Shown here: in pieces, positions 43,801 through 56,348 of the stretch
How the letters are laid out: the number at the start of each line of letters is the position of its first letter
How positions within the stretch are numbered: position 1 is the first letter of the stretch
NCBI GenBank assembly: GCA_033032865.1
Contig: JAWHQI010000257.1
Coordinates: forward strand, 2,465,001-2,529,000
Source: Dactylorhiza incarnata
Taxonomy: Eukaryota; Streptophyta; Magnoliopsida; Asparagales; Orchidaceae
Length of the DNA stretch: 64,000 nt
Direction of reading: 5' to 3'
Notes under the pieces: model-generated
What the model was told of the DNA's origin: nothing
The model's input: only the letters and a program-made list of their open reading frames with translations
The model's database searches: none
Translations under genes and position numbers: made by a program

Positions 43801-45713
43801 ATTCTGGTCGACTCTTATTTTACCCAATAAGAACCTATGATAAAAATTAGAACTCATGTGGAAGTGTTTTAACCAAGATTTCATCATAGGAATCAAATTA
43901 GTTATATGTTGTGGTCTGCGAATAGTGAAAACTTGATATGATGATTAAATCAGCAAAACCACATAGAGAATCAGTGAGAATTGGATTATAACAGTACACA
44001 AGTATATACCACTTAGAGGACGAAGAATCTTGAGAGTTGAGCACCATTTAAGAGAACGGTTGCTTAGGAATGGGGAGAAACATAAGTCATGAAAACACCT
44101 AAATTATAAAGAGTAATAAGTAGAGTGGGTCTTAGAATGGGGTAGCCACCAATAAAAGTAATTGTCTTGGAATGGGGGATTTGGGTTTCAGCCCATTGCA
44201 TTCCTTAGTACCGCTGCGAGCCCTTCACCGGGTAAACCTCGGGAAGTCCAGGACTCACCATAAACTTCTAAGTGTACAATATTTAGACAAGACTAGTCTA
44301 ACTAAATGAATAAGAGACATGGTATACTTCATCCCGAGTTGGGGATGGGAGATTGAATATCAGGACGAGATGGTCATGCGAGCCGGAGGCTCGGATGATA
44401 GTTATATTCAGGACGGGTTGGTCCTGCGAGCTGGAGGCTCGGGTTGTGACAAATTGCATGTGCATAGAAACCATTTAGTGACGGGTCTTCGGTGCGGGCC
44501 GGTCGTCACACCGACGACAGTACGTTGACTTAGGCGGGTATGAGGTTGAGGGGCCAGTAGGTTGTTTATATTGCGGTCTGGAGGACGATCCCCAAAAGGA
44601 CGCACACCCGGCCTTTAAGACTGGTAGGTTCCTGCAAAGAGTACGCAAGACTCTAGAGTGCACCTAGGACGTGTACAGAGGCGTATGGGAGGTCTAGGCC
44701 TGGTAGTGTGTATACCCGCCTAGGGCTGGAGATGCCCGCTCCACCGCTGTCGTAGCCACAACGGTAGTACCAGAGAGTGTAGTTAACTCTAAAAAGCGGG
44801 AACTAAAGGTCTGTGATCACAGAGTCGTGTGGGTGAGTTGTACTTGTATGAATCATAACATAGCATGCATATCATATCATATGTAAACCTAGAACATAAT
44901 TGCAGACCCTTATCATATAAATTAGTATGTGCTCTTTTATATGATAAGTTATATTTTCGGAAACCTTAACTTATAAGTTTGTATGGGCATTCATATAAGT
45001 TAAGGTACTCATGTGATGATAGTATATAATTATTTAATTGTTGGTTATACTTGCGCGCACTGCTTTACTATTTATTTCCTTTACTGCTCTTCACTGCTCT
45101 CTTACTTGTTTATACTGCTAGAGTAGTGCTTGCTTATATATACACTTGCTAGCTTAGATTTCCATGTCACCTGCTTTTGTTTACTCCACTTTGTTGTCTT
45201 CCGCTTCTTCCTCCCGCTCGGTGCCTAGGAGTCGCGGGGGGAGGCGTGCACAAAACTAGCTTAGTCTTTATGACTAACGCTCGGTTGTAACCGTAGATGC
45301 CCGAGGTGATGGAGCCTCAGCTAGAAGAGGAGACAAGAACTGAGGAGCGGGTGCCGCGCATTACTACCGCTATAAGACAGGTGCTGAGAGAGATGAGTGT
45401 TTAGCTTCCGCATGTAGTGTTGTGATAGAGAGAGTTATTATTATATTTTTGGACATGTATTGGGCATAAGCCCTTCTCTCTTTTGTACTCTGTGATGAAT
45501 TATGTTCTTTATATTTATAAAGCTGTGATGCAGACTTAGTTTATTCTTTTGTCTTTCTTTTCTCTATTGGCCTAAAGCTAAATGATCGTAATAGCTGGCA
45601 GAATTGGCGTCTTGCGGTGGTGACTAGCCCATGTGTTGGTGTCATTCGTAAGGCGGCGGTTTTGGGCATAAGACCCGGGTAACCCTCCTAGTAAGGGGGA
45701 GTGGGGTCTTACA
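40811..45713 (-). mobile_element. L2: second copy of the L1 family, opposite orientation
   Basis: 4903 bp with TGTAA...TTACA ends and a perfect 5-bp TSD (ctaaa, 40806-40810 and 45714-45718). It sits in the last exon of the hAT transposase. It matches L1 in reverse over most of its length but carries a private 80-bp array at 40980-41395 that L1 lacks. A Gly-rich-looking GGTGGTGGAGGTGGTGG segment (42140) has its counterpart near 55165-55200. No coding region was identified; the 118-codon minus frame at 41440-41796 contains repeated phrases and is not recognised. Confidence 0.8.
40980..41395. repeat. 80-bp tandem array in L2 with TTCGTCGAAC cores
   Basis: About five units of exactly 80 bp (AGCTGAAGAACG at 41161 and 41241, variant at 41321). 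Each holds three TTCGTCGAAC cores plus GGTCGAGCTGAAGAAC. Confidence 0.9.
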
Positions 45714-45735
45714 CTAAAGGGTTGTAATTTCTTCA

Positions 45736-47990
45736 TTTTTCACGTCTTTCTTGGAATCGTGCTTGTAGACGACGATTGTATTGGATGTATACAAGATCAT
45801 TAAGCCTTTGATGCTCCAATCTATTTTTTTTTCTGTGTGAATCTGAATCAAGATAGTTGCAATTTGAAACTTGTTATTTGTTACTTGTTAGTAAATAAAA
45901 CAAATTCAATTTTAAATTATGAGTTTGTATACTTACAAACTCAATAGTACTTCAGTTGCGCTCACAACTAGAAGAAGAATAACATAAGCCAAGTATGCGC
46001 AATGCTATCTTTGTAAGGTCAACATTCGGTCCTCATGTGCATCCCACCAATCCATTATTTATTTAAGACAAATAAATTAGTATAAAATATAAGTAGTTTA
46101 AGAAAAAATAAAAACGTAATCAATACTTACTTGGATTTAAGGTGGTTCGTTGCCTAATAGTCATAGGCTTTCCAAAACTATTTCGAGATGCTTTATAGTT
46201 AGTGCCTTGCTCTGCAATCTTGTCTTGCAATTGTTGATCGGGCACTAGTCTTGCAATAACATCATTGAAAGTATCTTGAAATTTCCAAGTATCATCGGGA
46301 TATTTTTCCTCATATTCAAAATATTTGTTTGGATTTAGAAACAAAGTCGTCATATACAACTGTTGCTCCATTTGATTTGTCCACCTATTTTGAACAATGT
46401 TAATAATTTTTTTATATAATCATTTTTTATTATCAAAATGATCTTTGATCTTTTGTTTGGCTTCTTCCATTGCCACATATACTTCAGACATAGCTGGTCT
46501 TTCATCACCATCTACTAATCGCAACACGACTATTAGTGGCTTTCCTCCTTTTAGGCAATCTCTTACTCCATTCCAAAAAACAGTTGAAAGTATTGCTTCA
46601 ACAACTTGTTTTCCGGCTTCGATTTTTGCCAGATTTGCAGCATTCCATGAAGGCGACACAAAGAATAATTTCAACTTCTCCTCATGCTTAAGCACACTTT
46701 GTAGAGTAAGGAATGTTGTTGCAAATCTAGTCACTGAATGCCGAACTAGATCACCACCAATAGTAGTTCTTACTGCATCAAGTAAATGAGTGTGCCTGTA
46801 GATGAAATTTGTAATCATCCTTGCCTTTCTTATCACCATTTTGTTTTGTTGCAGCTTGCCTATATCTTCTAGCATGAGATCAATGCAATGAGTTGCACAA
46901 GGAGTCTAGAATAATGTGGGCCTTCTCTCCATTAAAATTTTACCAGTTGCCTTATAATTGGAGGCATTGTCAGTCACTACCTGCATACAACATAACTTTT
47001 TATATATGTAAAGTTCTATACTTCTATAGTCTATAGTTATGAAAATTAAAATAACCAAAAAAAGTTACCTGAACAACACAATCTGCTCCTATCTCTGTTA
47101 TTTTACTATCAAGCAACTCTAATAGCATTGTGGCATCTTGAATATGACCGGATGCATCTACGGAACCCATAAAATAAGTTCTTTCTGGACAGTTAACTAG
47201 GAAATTGATCAAATGTCTCCCTCTCCTATCCGTCCAACCATATCTTCTCCAATACGTCTGATACTTTGTTTTCATCTCCTTAACTTTCTCTTTTGTATTT
47301 ATTAACAAATGGACTCGTAAATCATGATAACTAGGGCCTTTATAACCAGGCCCATACTGTCCAACTGCTTCAAGCATTACTTCAAAACTTCGTGTCTTTG
47401 CAGCATTGAAAGGAATTCTACATTCATAGAACCAATCCGCAACATAGCCATCAACTCTCTTTTTCTCTTCATGAGATCTAAAACATCTCTCAATAGTAGT
47501 TTGTGCAGGACCTTTAGCACGTCTTTCATCAACTACATCTTCGGGAGCACGTCTTACATGAGCATCCATAGGGCCCCGTTTTTGTGGAAGGTGAAGTATT
47601 TTTCTCTTTTTGACACTTGTCCCAGAACTTGGGACAAATGAACTTTTAGCTGTAGATAATGTCGGAGATACATTCTGTGAACCTGTTCGCTCTATTTCTT
47701 GTTCACTGACATTATCATCATCAGCTGTCAAATCCACCATGTCCTTTTTTTATCATTTAAAGTTGCATACATCTCAGTTGCTATTTCTGAAGTAGTCTTA
47801 AAACACTTTGTCACATCTCCATATCCGCCACACAAGTGTTGTTTCAATCTTTTGATCCCACCTTTATATACTTTATCACACAAATTATATTTAACGGTAT
47901 TTTTATCCTTTTTGCCAGGCCAATGTCCATACTTCCATCCAGGAACTTTGAATTTGCTTTTCTTTTAGGATCAGTTTTTGGGTCAAGCTC
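45736..47990 (-). pseudogene. hAT transposase, main part (BED finger, DUF659, hAT dimerisation)
   Basis: Minus-strand exons. A BED finger lies at about 47940-47810 (KGGIKRLKQHLCGGYGDVT), where the first Cys is Tyr (KYNLCDKV). DUF659 follows from the ATG at 47740: FNAAKTRSFEVMLEAVGQYG, GWTDRRGRHLINFLVNCPE. A GT-AG intron spans 47068-46981; then come TPCATHCIDLMLEDIGKLQ, VTRFATTFLTLQSVL and VVLRLVDGDERPAMSEVY. Next is the C-terminal dimerisation region (ALRILGLCYSSSSCERN, stop where Trp is expected at 45954-45952) and RLEHQRLNDLVYIQYNRRL. It would catalyse cut-and-paste transposition. Frameshifts near 47745 and 46020 and stops at about 46420 and 45954 make it inactive. Confidence 0.87.
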
Positions 47991-48484
47991 ATTGCTATCA
48001 ACGGATGGAGCAAGACTGTTGATGTTTTGGTCTTCTATCTTTCACAAACAACTGAAACAAGAGCTATAAAATTCAGTTACACAATTAAGTATGAAGCAAC
48101 ACACTAACACATAAAGTTAAGTAGGGTCAATGTCCATAAACAATTACAATTACAATTTACGCACAGTTACACAAATAGTTCATACATCAATTTTCATACA
48201 GTTCTATTTCTAGTTTTCTACATAAGTATGAAGAAACACACTAACACATACACAATTACATTTGATTAGCAATAAAACAAAATATGTTTCTACTTTTTAA
48301 CTTTCAATCGTTTTTCATGTCGCACATGTAGTGATTATATAATCAAAATCTTATTTCGCATATTATCTATTTTCTCATGCGAAAATTCATCCACTCCATC
48401 ATAGATCTGCAATAAAAACAAAAAAATTTGTTAAAATAAATTCAACACAATTATTATCATGTATGAAACTATATGCAGTTAACT

Positions 48485-51217
48485 TACCATTGATGGCATT
48501 GTCGTACTCCTAAGAGCATCAACTATGTCAATCATGTAGCACATGATATAATACCCACATTGAATACTATCCGGTTGTTTAGGACACTAAATAAATAAAC
48601 AAATAGTAAACATTAGAATTTAGAATTGTAAATATGAAAATAATTATATAACATATACTCATATTGGTTATAGCTTACCGGCTTCCACCGTAAAACCTTT
48701 GGATTTTGAAATTTGAGATTCCGGTCCTTTGCCAAATCCTTCAATGCACTTCATAAAATATTAAAAAAATTAGTTTACAGCCGAATCTAAATTTCAAATA
48801 AGGAAAATACTAATTAATAAACTTACAGTGCAATGACATTTTTAAGATCGTCACGAATGACCTTATTTAAAGGATCAAGCCAATAAATTGTATTGTTACC
48901 GTATTCAATAATCGTCAACATCCAATATACTATGTGTAACAATTAACAAATAAAATCATTAATAAGTAATAACTTAATTAGAATTAAAAATAGCAATAAT
49001 TATTGATACTTACTCTTTATGATATGACAAAAATAATAAAGAATTCGGTTGAAGTTGAGGAAGCCTGTTTTTTAGCTATTGTACTCGTGATTTAATATGC
49101 TCCTTGGCAAACTTATCATTAAAAGCAAAAATATATGTCGGATTATGAAAAGATACATTTCTTGTGTATCTAAACTTCTTTAGTTGTGAATCTATGTACC
49201 TGTAAAAAACACGTAAATACATAATCAATATATATATTAACTAAAAATCTTAGGTTTGTAATATTTGATAATCATTACTCACCCAATACATGATAATATG
49301 ATGTTAACTCCAATTTTTTCCATATTAAGAAAATCAAACAACTTTGAAGCTTCAAAGTATGTACATGTTGATTCTTTAGTTCCAAATACATTTGGATGTA
49401 CTACCAGAGTTATTATTTTGTCATGTGTCTCCATCGTGGTAATGAAATTGGGTAACATGACAATGACATCATTGGCATTCTGTGGAATTAAAAATAATTA
49501 GTATTTAGTATTTCGGGCAAAAAATTAATTACATAAAAATCAAAAATAATAATTATAAATTTATAATACCGAAGACGGTAAACACACATGTGATGTTTCA
49601 GGCTGATGTGACCTTTCGGGTTGATGTGATGTTTCAGGCCCTTGTGAGGCTAATACAAGTGTCTGCTGACAAACCAAACATAATAAGTAAACTATAAATA
49701 AAAGTATAAAGATAACATGATATTTCATAAAAGTTTAAATAATTAAACATAAATACATAATAATACCTGAGACATGTTTTGAGATGTTTCAGTTCTAGCA
49801 CCAAACATACGCATAAGTTCATCGATTTGATTTTTCATGCTAGCCAACTCTGCTTGATGCACGTGTTGTTGTTGGTAGAGTTGGCTCTGAAAGGCCTGCT
49901 CATGTTGTTGTTGTTGGTAGAGTTGGCTCGCATAGGCTTGATGCTCTTGTTGTTGTTCTTGCCTCCATAACTCTTGTTGCTGGCTCAATCTTTCTTGAAC
50001 AATAGATTCCACATCTTCAATATGAGCTATTGTTCTCTCCTTCCGCTTATCATTCTTAAAAAAACTTGTAATGGTGGAAAACTTGTCACCAGCTCTTACT
50101 CTGCCCGGATGTTTCTTGCCTAAAACAGATGCAATGATGTCATCTCTTACCTATGACACTGTTGCAGCAGATTGTGACTCTTGGCTCGAGACCTCATCAT
50201 AAGTGAAATCAATAAATATTAATGCAAACGATGAAATGAGAATTTACAAATGATGAAATAATAATTTAAACATACATTTTTAGTTGTCAAATCAGTTGCA
50301 TCCTGACTAATGTATTCACCAGTCTTTCTTTTGTGACTGACTTTCCATAGCTCCACACGTGAAATTGGTGCATTTGCACCTTGTTCAATCTTGACAAAAA
50401 AATGTAAATAAATTATCATTTAAATTATTGAGAAAACAAATTTTTAAAACAAAATATACGAGAGAGAAGTAAATAACTAAATATTAATACCATCCTTTTT
50501 CTAATCCAGAATAACTCATTCTGGAAGTAGTATGAAACGACTTTTGTGCTTTTGCTCTCTCTGTATTAAGTTTACTTTTCTCCTACACAAATAAATATTT
50601 GTTAATACTTAGAGTATAATATTTACAAAGTTAGTAGATGCTATAAAACATTGAGTTTTGTAAGAACACATAACCATAGATTCCAGAGTGGTGCGATTGT
50701 CGACAAAAACTTTCCAATCTTCAGGAGCTATAAAATTATACTTGACTGGATTAACATTGTAACGATGCTCCAAATCAACATCCTTTACGTAATGGATATA
50801 AAGTTTGGATTTCCACGACCTCCAACTTTCACACATGCTTTTCATTAATTCATGACGAACACCATCAACATTATCAAAATAATTCTGAAAAATAATAGAC
50901 AATATTATTAATAAATAACTAAAAAAACACAGTTATATAATCACTAATAACAAAATTACGTACATTTACTTCTTCCCATATTCGATCTTTAATTTCTTTA
51001 TCAACTTCCTTCCATCTAGCACATGCGATTGGAACATAAAAATCCTCACAAGAGAACCAATTAGACTCATCAATTTATTACACTCAGACCCGGGAATAAT
51101 GTGGTCATCATCATTAACAGAAATAAAAAGCTTCTTCCCCTCTGCTCTAAGTTTATTCAATCACATCATTTTAGTGAAGCCTCTTGTTAACTTTGATGAA
51201 GATCTTTTATCAGTCAT
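48485..51217 (-). pseudogene. Second gene of the hAT element: Transposase_24-like region plus Ulp1 (C48) protease-like region
   Basis: Minus-strand exons from ATG at 51217. The N-terminus has TRGFTKM, then a stop at about 51163, then AEGKKLFISVNDDDHIIPGS and KLMSLIGSLVRI. A Transposase_24-like core follows: YFDNVDGVRHELMKSMCESW, RSWKSKLYIHYVKDVD, IAPEDWKVFVDNR and, further on, ISRVELWKVSHKRKTGEYI. A Gln-rich coiled coil comes next (about 50012-49770, repeated QLYQQQQHEQ). The last part resembles Ulp1: YWMLTIIEYGNNTIYWLDPL, with Tyr where the catalytic His is expected, and CPKQPDSIQCGYYIMCYM with the nucleophile Cys at 48559-48557. Several stops and a frameshift near 51030 occur. The role is inferred: DNA binding and SUMO-type proteolysis. 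Confidence 0.75.
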
Positions 51218-51399
51218 TTTCTTGTAATAAGAAAACCCTAAAAAAACTAAACCATCCAAAAAACCTAAACAAAATTCATACAAAACCGCAATGATAATAT
51301 GATATTGAGGTAATACTAGTCTACCACGCATTAAGTCAATCACACATATAAATACAGAACTATTGAAGCAGTAGGAACTAGGAGTAGGAAAATATGAAA

Positions 51400-51485
51400 T
51401 GATCATTCAACTTAGAAATTATACCATTCAACTTAGAAATTATACCATTCAACTTAGAAATTATACCACTCAACTTAGAAATTAG
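51400..51485. repeat. 21-bp tandem repeat upstream of the second hAT gene
   Basis: Four copies of CATTCAACTTAGAAATTATAC-like sequence (for example 51407, 51428, 51449 and 51470), just upstream of the minus-strand gene start region. Confidence 0.85.
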
Positions 51486-51637
51486 AAGAGCAAGAAAAAA
51501 AACGTAAAAACGAACCAAAGGAAGATGTCGACTTGTCGAGGAGAAATCGCCTTTAGGGTTTTCGCACAGAGCAGCAACGATCCAGCGACGGTAAAAAGTA
51601 AAAAGTCGGGGTAAATTCTATCGTGTATATCCATATT

Positions 51638-51918
51638 CGACAGCGGTTTATATATAAACCGATGTCTATTGTAACATTCTGTGTACAATAGAAAGCAGTT
51701 TATATATAAACCGATGTCTATTGTACACAGAATGTTACAATAGACAGCGGTTTTATATAAACCGCTGTTTATTGTAGTCATTAATGTTATAATAGACAGC
51801 GGTTTATATATAACCGTTGTCTATTATACACGGAATGTTACAATAGACAGCGGTTTATATATAAAACCGTTGTCTATTAGAGTATAGACAGTGGTTTATA
51901 TATAAATCGCTGTCTATA
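51638..51918. repeat. Right subterminal palindrome array of the hAT element
   Basis: Six palindromes of the form CAATAGACAGCGGTTTATAT with its complement ATATAAACCGCTGTCTATTG. The outer stem AGACAGCGGTT is the same as at the left end, while the centre is TATATA rather than ATTAAAAT and the spacers differ. Confidence 0.92.
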
Positions 51919-52004
51919 CCCCTAATTTAAAAAAAAAATAAGGCTGCCTTCGCCTTGTTTTCAATAGGTCGACTGGACGCCTAGGCGACGCCATGATAAG
52001 AATG

Positions 52005-55000
52005 CTCGGTACTCACGAGCTCCTGCGTACTCTGCTGGATTTGGCCAGGTAGGGTTTACGGAATCCATCCCGTCGGACACGCAGTAAAACAACCTGACCC
52101 CTTTTTAAACCACTAACACTGCCGAGTCAACGAACTGCTGTCGGTGTGACGACTAAGCAAGAATCGAAGACCCACCACATCTTATGCACATGCAAATATG
52201 TATTATCTTATACCACCGAGCCTCCAGCTCGTAATTCTAAACCAACATTTATAAAAATCGAGTCAACCGCTCGCAGGACTATCCTAGTCCTTCCTTGTAT
52301 CTTGAGCCCACCGCTCGCAGGACTATCCTAGTCCTTTCTTATATCTCGAGCCTACCGCTCGCAGAACCATGTCAGTCCTTATTTCATATCTCGAGCCTAC
52401 CGCTCGCAGGACCATGTCAGTCCTTATTTCATTCCATCCCAAATTTGGGAGGGGATTAATTTCAAGTTCTCCTATTTTACTACTCTTGTCTATTGTTAAT
52501 TGATCTTAGAAGTTTGGGGTGAATCCTGGACTTCCCGTGGACTACCCGGTGAAGGGCTCACAGCGGTACTAGGGAATACGATGGTGGATGAAACCCAAAA
52601 TCCCCTTTCCAGGTTATTTACTCTTATTAGTGACTACACATTCTTATATACCTATTTGCTCTCCAATTGCTCCAAATCCTAGGGTGGATTAACATTTGAC
52701 TCGAACTGACGAGCGTCGGTGTTCAATTGAACACTGAAACTCTACCTCTCCTAGGGGCCGGCCAGCTATTTCATCGTGTTATCTCTCAATTACAACTGAA
52801 GGTCTCAATCCTTATACCATCACCCCTTACTTGCTATGGTTCTATCCCCTCATCATATCGTTGTAAACCCCGAATCGATGAATTACTAAACGCACCCCAA
52901 CTCTACATTATGTGTTGTCACAAATTGGAATGACCACTAATCACTCTCTATAATGCACCAAATGCTCCAGAAATTAATACTTGAGTGTGTGAGGATTAAT
53001 AAGGGTCTAAATCAAATATTTCAGTTTTTACTATCCGCGGGCCCGGATGAAATTTGAACTAGGTTTGACTCCTATGATGCAATCTTGACTCTATCATGTA
53101 CGAATGAGTTTCAATTTTTTACCATAGGTTCATAATGAGTAAATTAGGGGTTGACCAGAGTTTAGACAAATTTCAACTAAATTCAACTTCCATTTAAAAT
53201 CAATTACTCAATTGTCATCATCTAAATTACAAAGAAAGTACTCTAACAGTGAGTTAAATTCTGCTAATAAAATTTAAATAGATAGTAATTAACATAATAA
53301 CTTGATTCCCAGGATTCCATAATTTTCCATAGAATTTATAACAATAAATTCCATTTAATATAAAAGGTGTGAAAATATGACTTTACACATCCAGTACTAG
53401 ATCAGGTCTCCCAAAAATTCTAAGAAAATTACTGTAGCACAATAGTGATCTAAAAACATCATATCCAAAGTTTCATAATTTTCCAAACATGTTTCACTAT
53501 AAATATTTCATAATATAAGAAGTGTGACAAACTGAATATATGAAATTTTATCATAAACATTATATCCAAAAATTCTACCAAAAATTTCAAAGGTTCATAA
53601 TCAGGTTCCTAATCATTCTCCAGAGTTTCAAAAATTTCACAAACATTTTGCTCAGTGAATTGTCAATTATTCAAAAGTGTGACCTAAGGTAAATTTGTTA
53701 ATTCCTAAGGAAATAATCTCTGAAATTTTTTACAAAAATTTGCAGAGATTCTAAATAGTATAATAAGTGATTCTCCAGAGTTTCACAATTTTCTATAAGG
53801 TATTAGCCCTGAACATTTCATAAATACAAGAGTGTGACAAAATTCATGTTAATGATATACCTAAGATTTTTGATCCCAAAAATCCTAAATTTCTCTGAGG
53901 TAATGTGTTATACCATAAAGAGTGTGTGACCAAAGTTTCAGGAGCTAACACTTAGCCATATGTGTTGAATACACAAAACATCTCTTTTGACTATTGGCAC
54001 ACCATAACACCTTTTAAGTAGAGACATGCAAGTATAATTATCCTACATGCAGAGGTCTGCATGCTCTCAAATTTTAACCATGGTCTAATAATATCCTAAT
54101 AAGTGTGACACCCAAATTTGGGGTCATTTGGAATTACACAACTCCAAAATTTTCATTTATATGATTTATCACATTTTGAGCAAAACCTTAGGAAAATGAA
54201 CTCCAAAAATTCTAATTTTTGGACACAAGCTTTGAATTAGGGCACATGCATGCATGACCTAAATTTCAGCTCCATCAGATTTACCATTTACAAGTTATAC
54301 ACAATCTAATTTCTGATTTTCATTATGACCAATCTCACTAAAATGGATGCTGAGGGTTCTACAATGCTCTAAATGAGCTGATTCAAATTTCAAAATAAAG
54401 TAGACACCAAAAGTTACAACTTTTATATTAATGAGTTTCACTGATTCAGCCTCTAAGTAAGGGATTTATAGAAAATCCCAAAGGCATGAATATGTGCTAT
54501 ATGCACACCACCCCTTATCCTTATCCAAACTTGCATGAGGGATAGTTCAACATGCACAAGTACAAATTACACAATTTTGTCTAGAGGCCTTCCATGACTA
54601 GATATACCATCCACCAAAGTTTTGAGTGGATTTGACCTCTCTAAACCCTAAATTCATGTCATGCATGAGAAATCAAATATTTTCAAAACCTTAGGACCAA
54701 GTGTGTCCAAAAATCCTAATTTTTGGACAGGGTGTAGGTCATGGCAAGACTCATGCATGACTAAATTTTTAGCTCATTTGGGCTAACCAAATGAGGTGGA
54801 CACTCAAAATAGTGCCTAGGGCTCAAAATGGACTCTACACCAAAATGGGTGCACAAGGAGCTAAAGTAGTCCAAATGACTCCAAACAAATTTCTAAATTT
54901 TGTTAAGACATTTATCTACAATTTCTGTAGAGGCCTTTAAGGGCCTCAAATAAATTTTGCAAAGTCCTGTAAATAGTGTGACAGGTTATACACTTATATA

Positions 55001-55845
55001 TAATAAATCATTCAGGTCTGCTAGTATCAGATCACGGGAGATCCAACGGCGCGCGTTCATCGTCCCCGATGAAATCAAGGGCCAATAATCCTTCTTCCTG
55101 GGCCATTTTGTGGGCGGATTTCCGGCGAGCTCCGACCATCTTCGGCAAAACGGCTAAGCCACCACCACCAGCCGACATAGGGCTTTCGACTGGTGGTGGC
55201 CGTTTGGCCTGGGGTAGCCGGAGTAGGTCTCCGACACGTTACGTTTTTGCGGTTTAGAACATGGAAAATCAAAACCTAAAATCGTCGTTGCACAGCTCAA
55301 TCGACAGGGGAAGAGAGGGAGAATCTAGCACAGATGGAGAGGGGGAGGAAACTTCCTTGAATTGAGCCTGGGAAGGGGAATTTCTGCACTTGCCATGGCC
55401 GAATCTGTGAGGTCGGACCTTGCTCGAACACCACCACCAGTGCACGATTCCTATCGGGAATTTAGGGCTTTGAGTGCTCTCTGAGTTCTGAAGCTAATAG
55501 CGATTCGAATTGGGGCTGGGGAGGTCTTTACTTGAGATTGCCATTAATGCCACCTCTTGGCCGGCCAATAGGCTCTAAATTGAGCTCCACCTGGCAGCTG
55601 GCCGAGCTGGGAAATGCTGTCAATTACTCCCTGGGTTCAGAGAGAGGCTTGGGAAGGGAAGTTGAGTGCCATTTGGCACTCATGCCCCAATTCCTTCATT
55701 TTGTCTCCCTTGATTTGGGGCTTATCCCAAATTAGCCCTAATCACCTCTCTAACCTCCAAATTCCAGAGCTTATCTGGTATTAGGCATTATGGGCTTGCT
55801 TTTGGGCTCTTTGCTTGGGCTAAACCCAATGGTTTTTGAGCTTGG
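52005..55845 (+). repeat. L1 segment 2
   Basis: Continues L1 from the hAT TSD (52005-52012) to the chromovirus insertion. It matches L2 in reverse (for example GAGCCTCCAGCTCG at 52219, inverse near 44424). Repeated CGAGCC.ACCGCTCGCAGGACTA units occur at 52255-52430. It also holds gene-poor AT-rich sequence and a GGTGGTGG stretch. Confidence 0.72.
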
Positions 55846-56294
55846 TGTCACGCCTGGGGTTAAGTCCCCGGAGGATTCTAGAGAAATCTAGGTCCTTGGA
55901 GAACATGTACATAGAGAACTCTGGAAGAATGTGGAAGCTCTCTAGAATGATCCCTTGGGAACATTCTAGAGAATTCGGGAAGGTTGTATATTCATGAGGG
56001 TGGTAGAATATTCTAGAAACTTAGGCATTCTAGATCCTTCCATCTTTTGGAGGGAAATTCTTTTGGGGCCTATAAAAGGGGAAGGCCCCCTCATTTGTAA
56101 GCATCCAAGTTTGGAGAAGCAATAAGAGTTCTTTGAGTTTCCTTTGCAATTGTGTGTTCTCTTGAGTTCTACCTTGCATCCTTTCTTCATCACCACCTAG
56201 TTCTTGCAGGAGAGGTTGACTTAGCTTGGCTACGCGGAGTGGCAAGGAGGAGCTAAGGCCGCACGGGAGCTTGTAAGAAGACAAGTCCGTGACA
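55846..56294 (+). repeat. Element C 5' LTR
   Basis: TGTCACGCC...CCGTGACA with TATAAAA at 56071-56077. Confidence 0.93.
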
Positions 56295-56295
56295 G

Positions 56296-56312
56296 TTGTT
56301 ATCAGAGCCAGG
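56296..56312 (+). promoter_or_regulatory. Element C primer binding site, tRNA-Met type
   Basis: TTGTTATCAGAGCCAGG matches the common plant initiator tRNA-Met site TGGTATCAGAGCCAGG with a change near its start. Confidence 0.8.
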
Positions 56313-56348
56313 TTGCTCAAGTTCGTGGTTGGTGTCGGAGAAGACTAG

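Larger units (their letters stand above)
39773..52004 (-). mobile_element. hAT-type DNA transposon with two genes, containing L2
   Basis: Inverted ends CATTCTTTCATGGCGTC (left) and CATTCTTATCATGGCGTC (right, reversed), flanked by cccggtac and ctcggtac, an 8-bp TSD with one mismatch. Both ends share the order TIR, T-rich tract, six long palindromes. Net length without L2 is about 7.3 kb. Two minus-strand genes are inside: a Transposase_24/Ulp1-like gene (51217-48485) and a BED/DUF659 hAT transposase (about 47990-40498, interrupted by L2). Both genes carry disabling changes. An 8-bp TSD and DUF659 fit hAT; Transposase_24 and Ulp1 are otherwise typical of CACTA elements. Confidence 0.82.

Noticed and set aside
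44319..44663. Small overlapping ORFs in L2
   Set aside because: Reversed and altered in L1 at 52140-52440 with no preserved frame; repeat-derived.
48000..51600. A nested CACTA element explaining the Transposase_24/Ulp1 gene
   Set aside because: No CACTA...TAGTG ends with a 3-bp duplication were seen around the gene; the flanking palindrome arrays belong symmetrically to the hAT ends. Kept as the main alternative in the finding.
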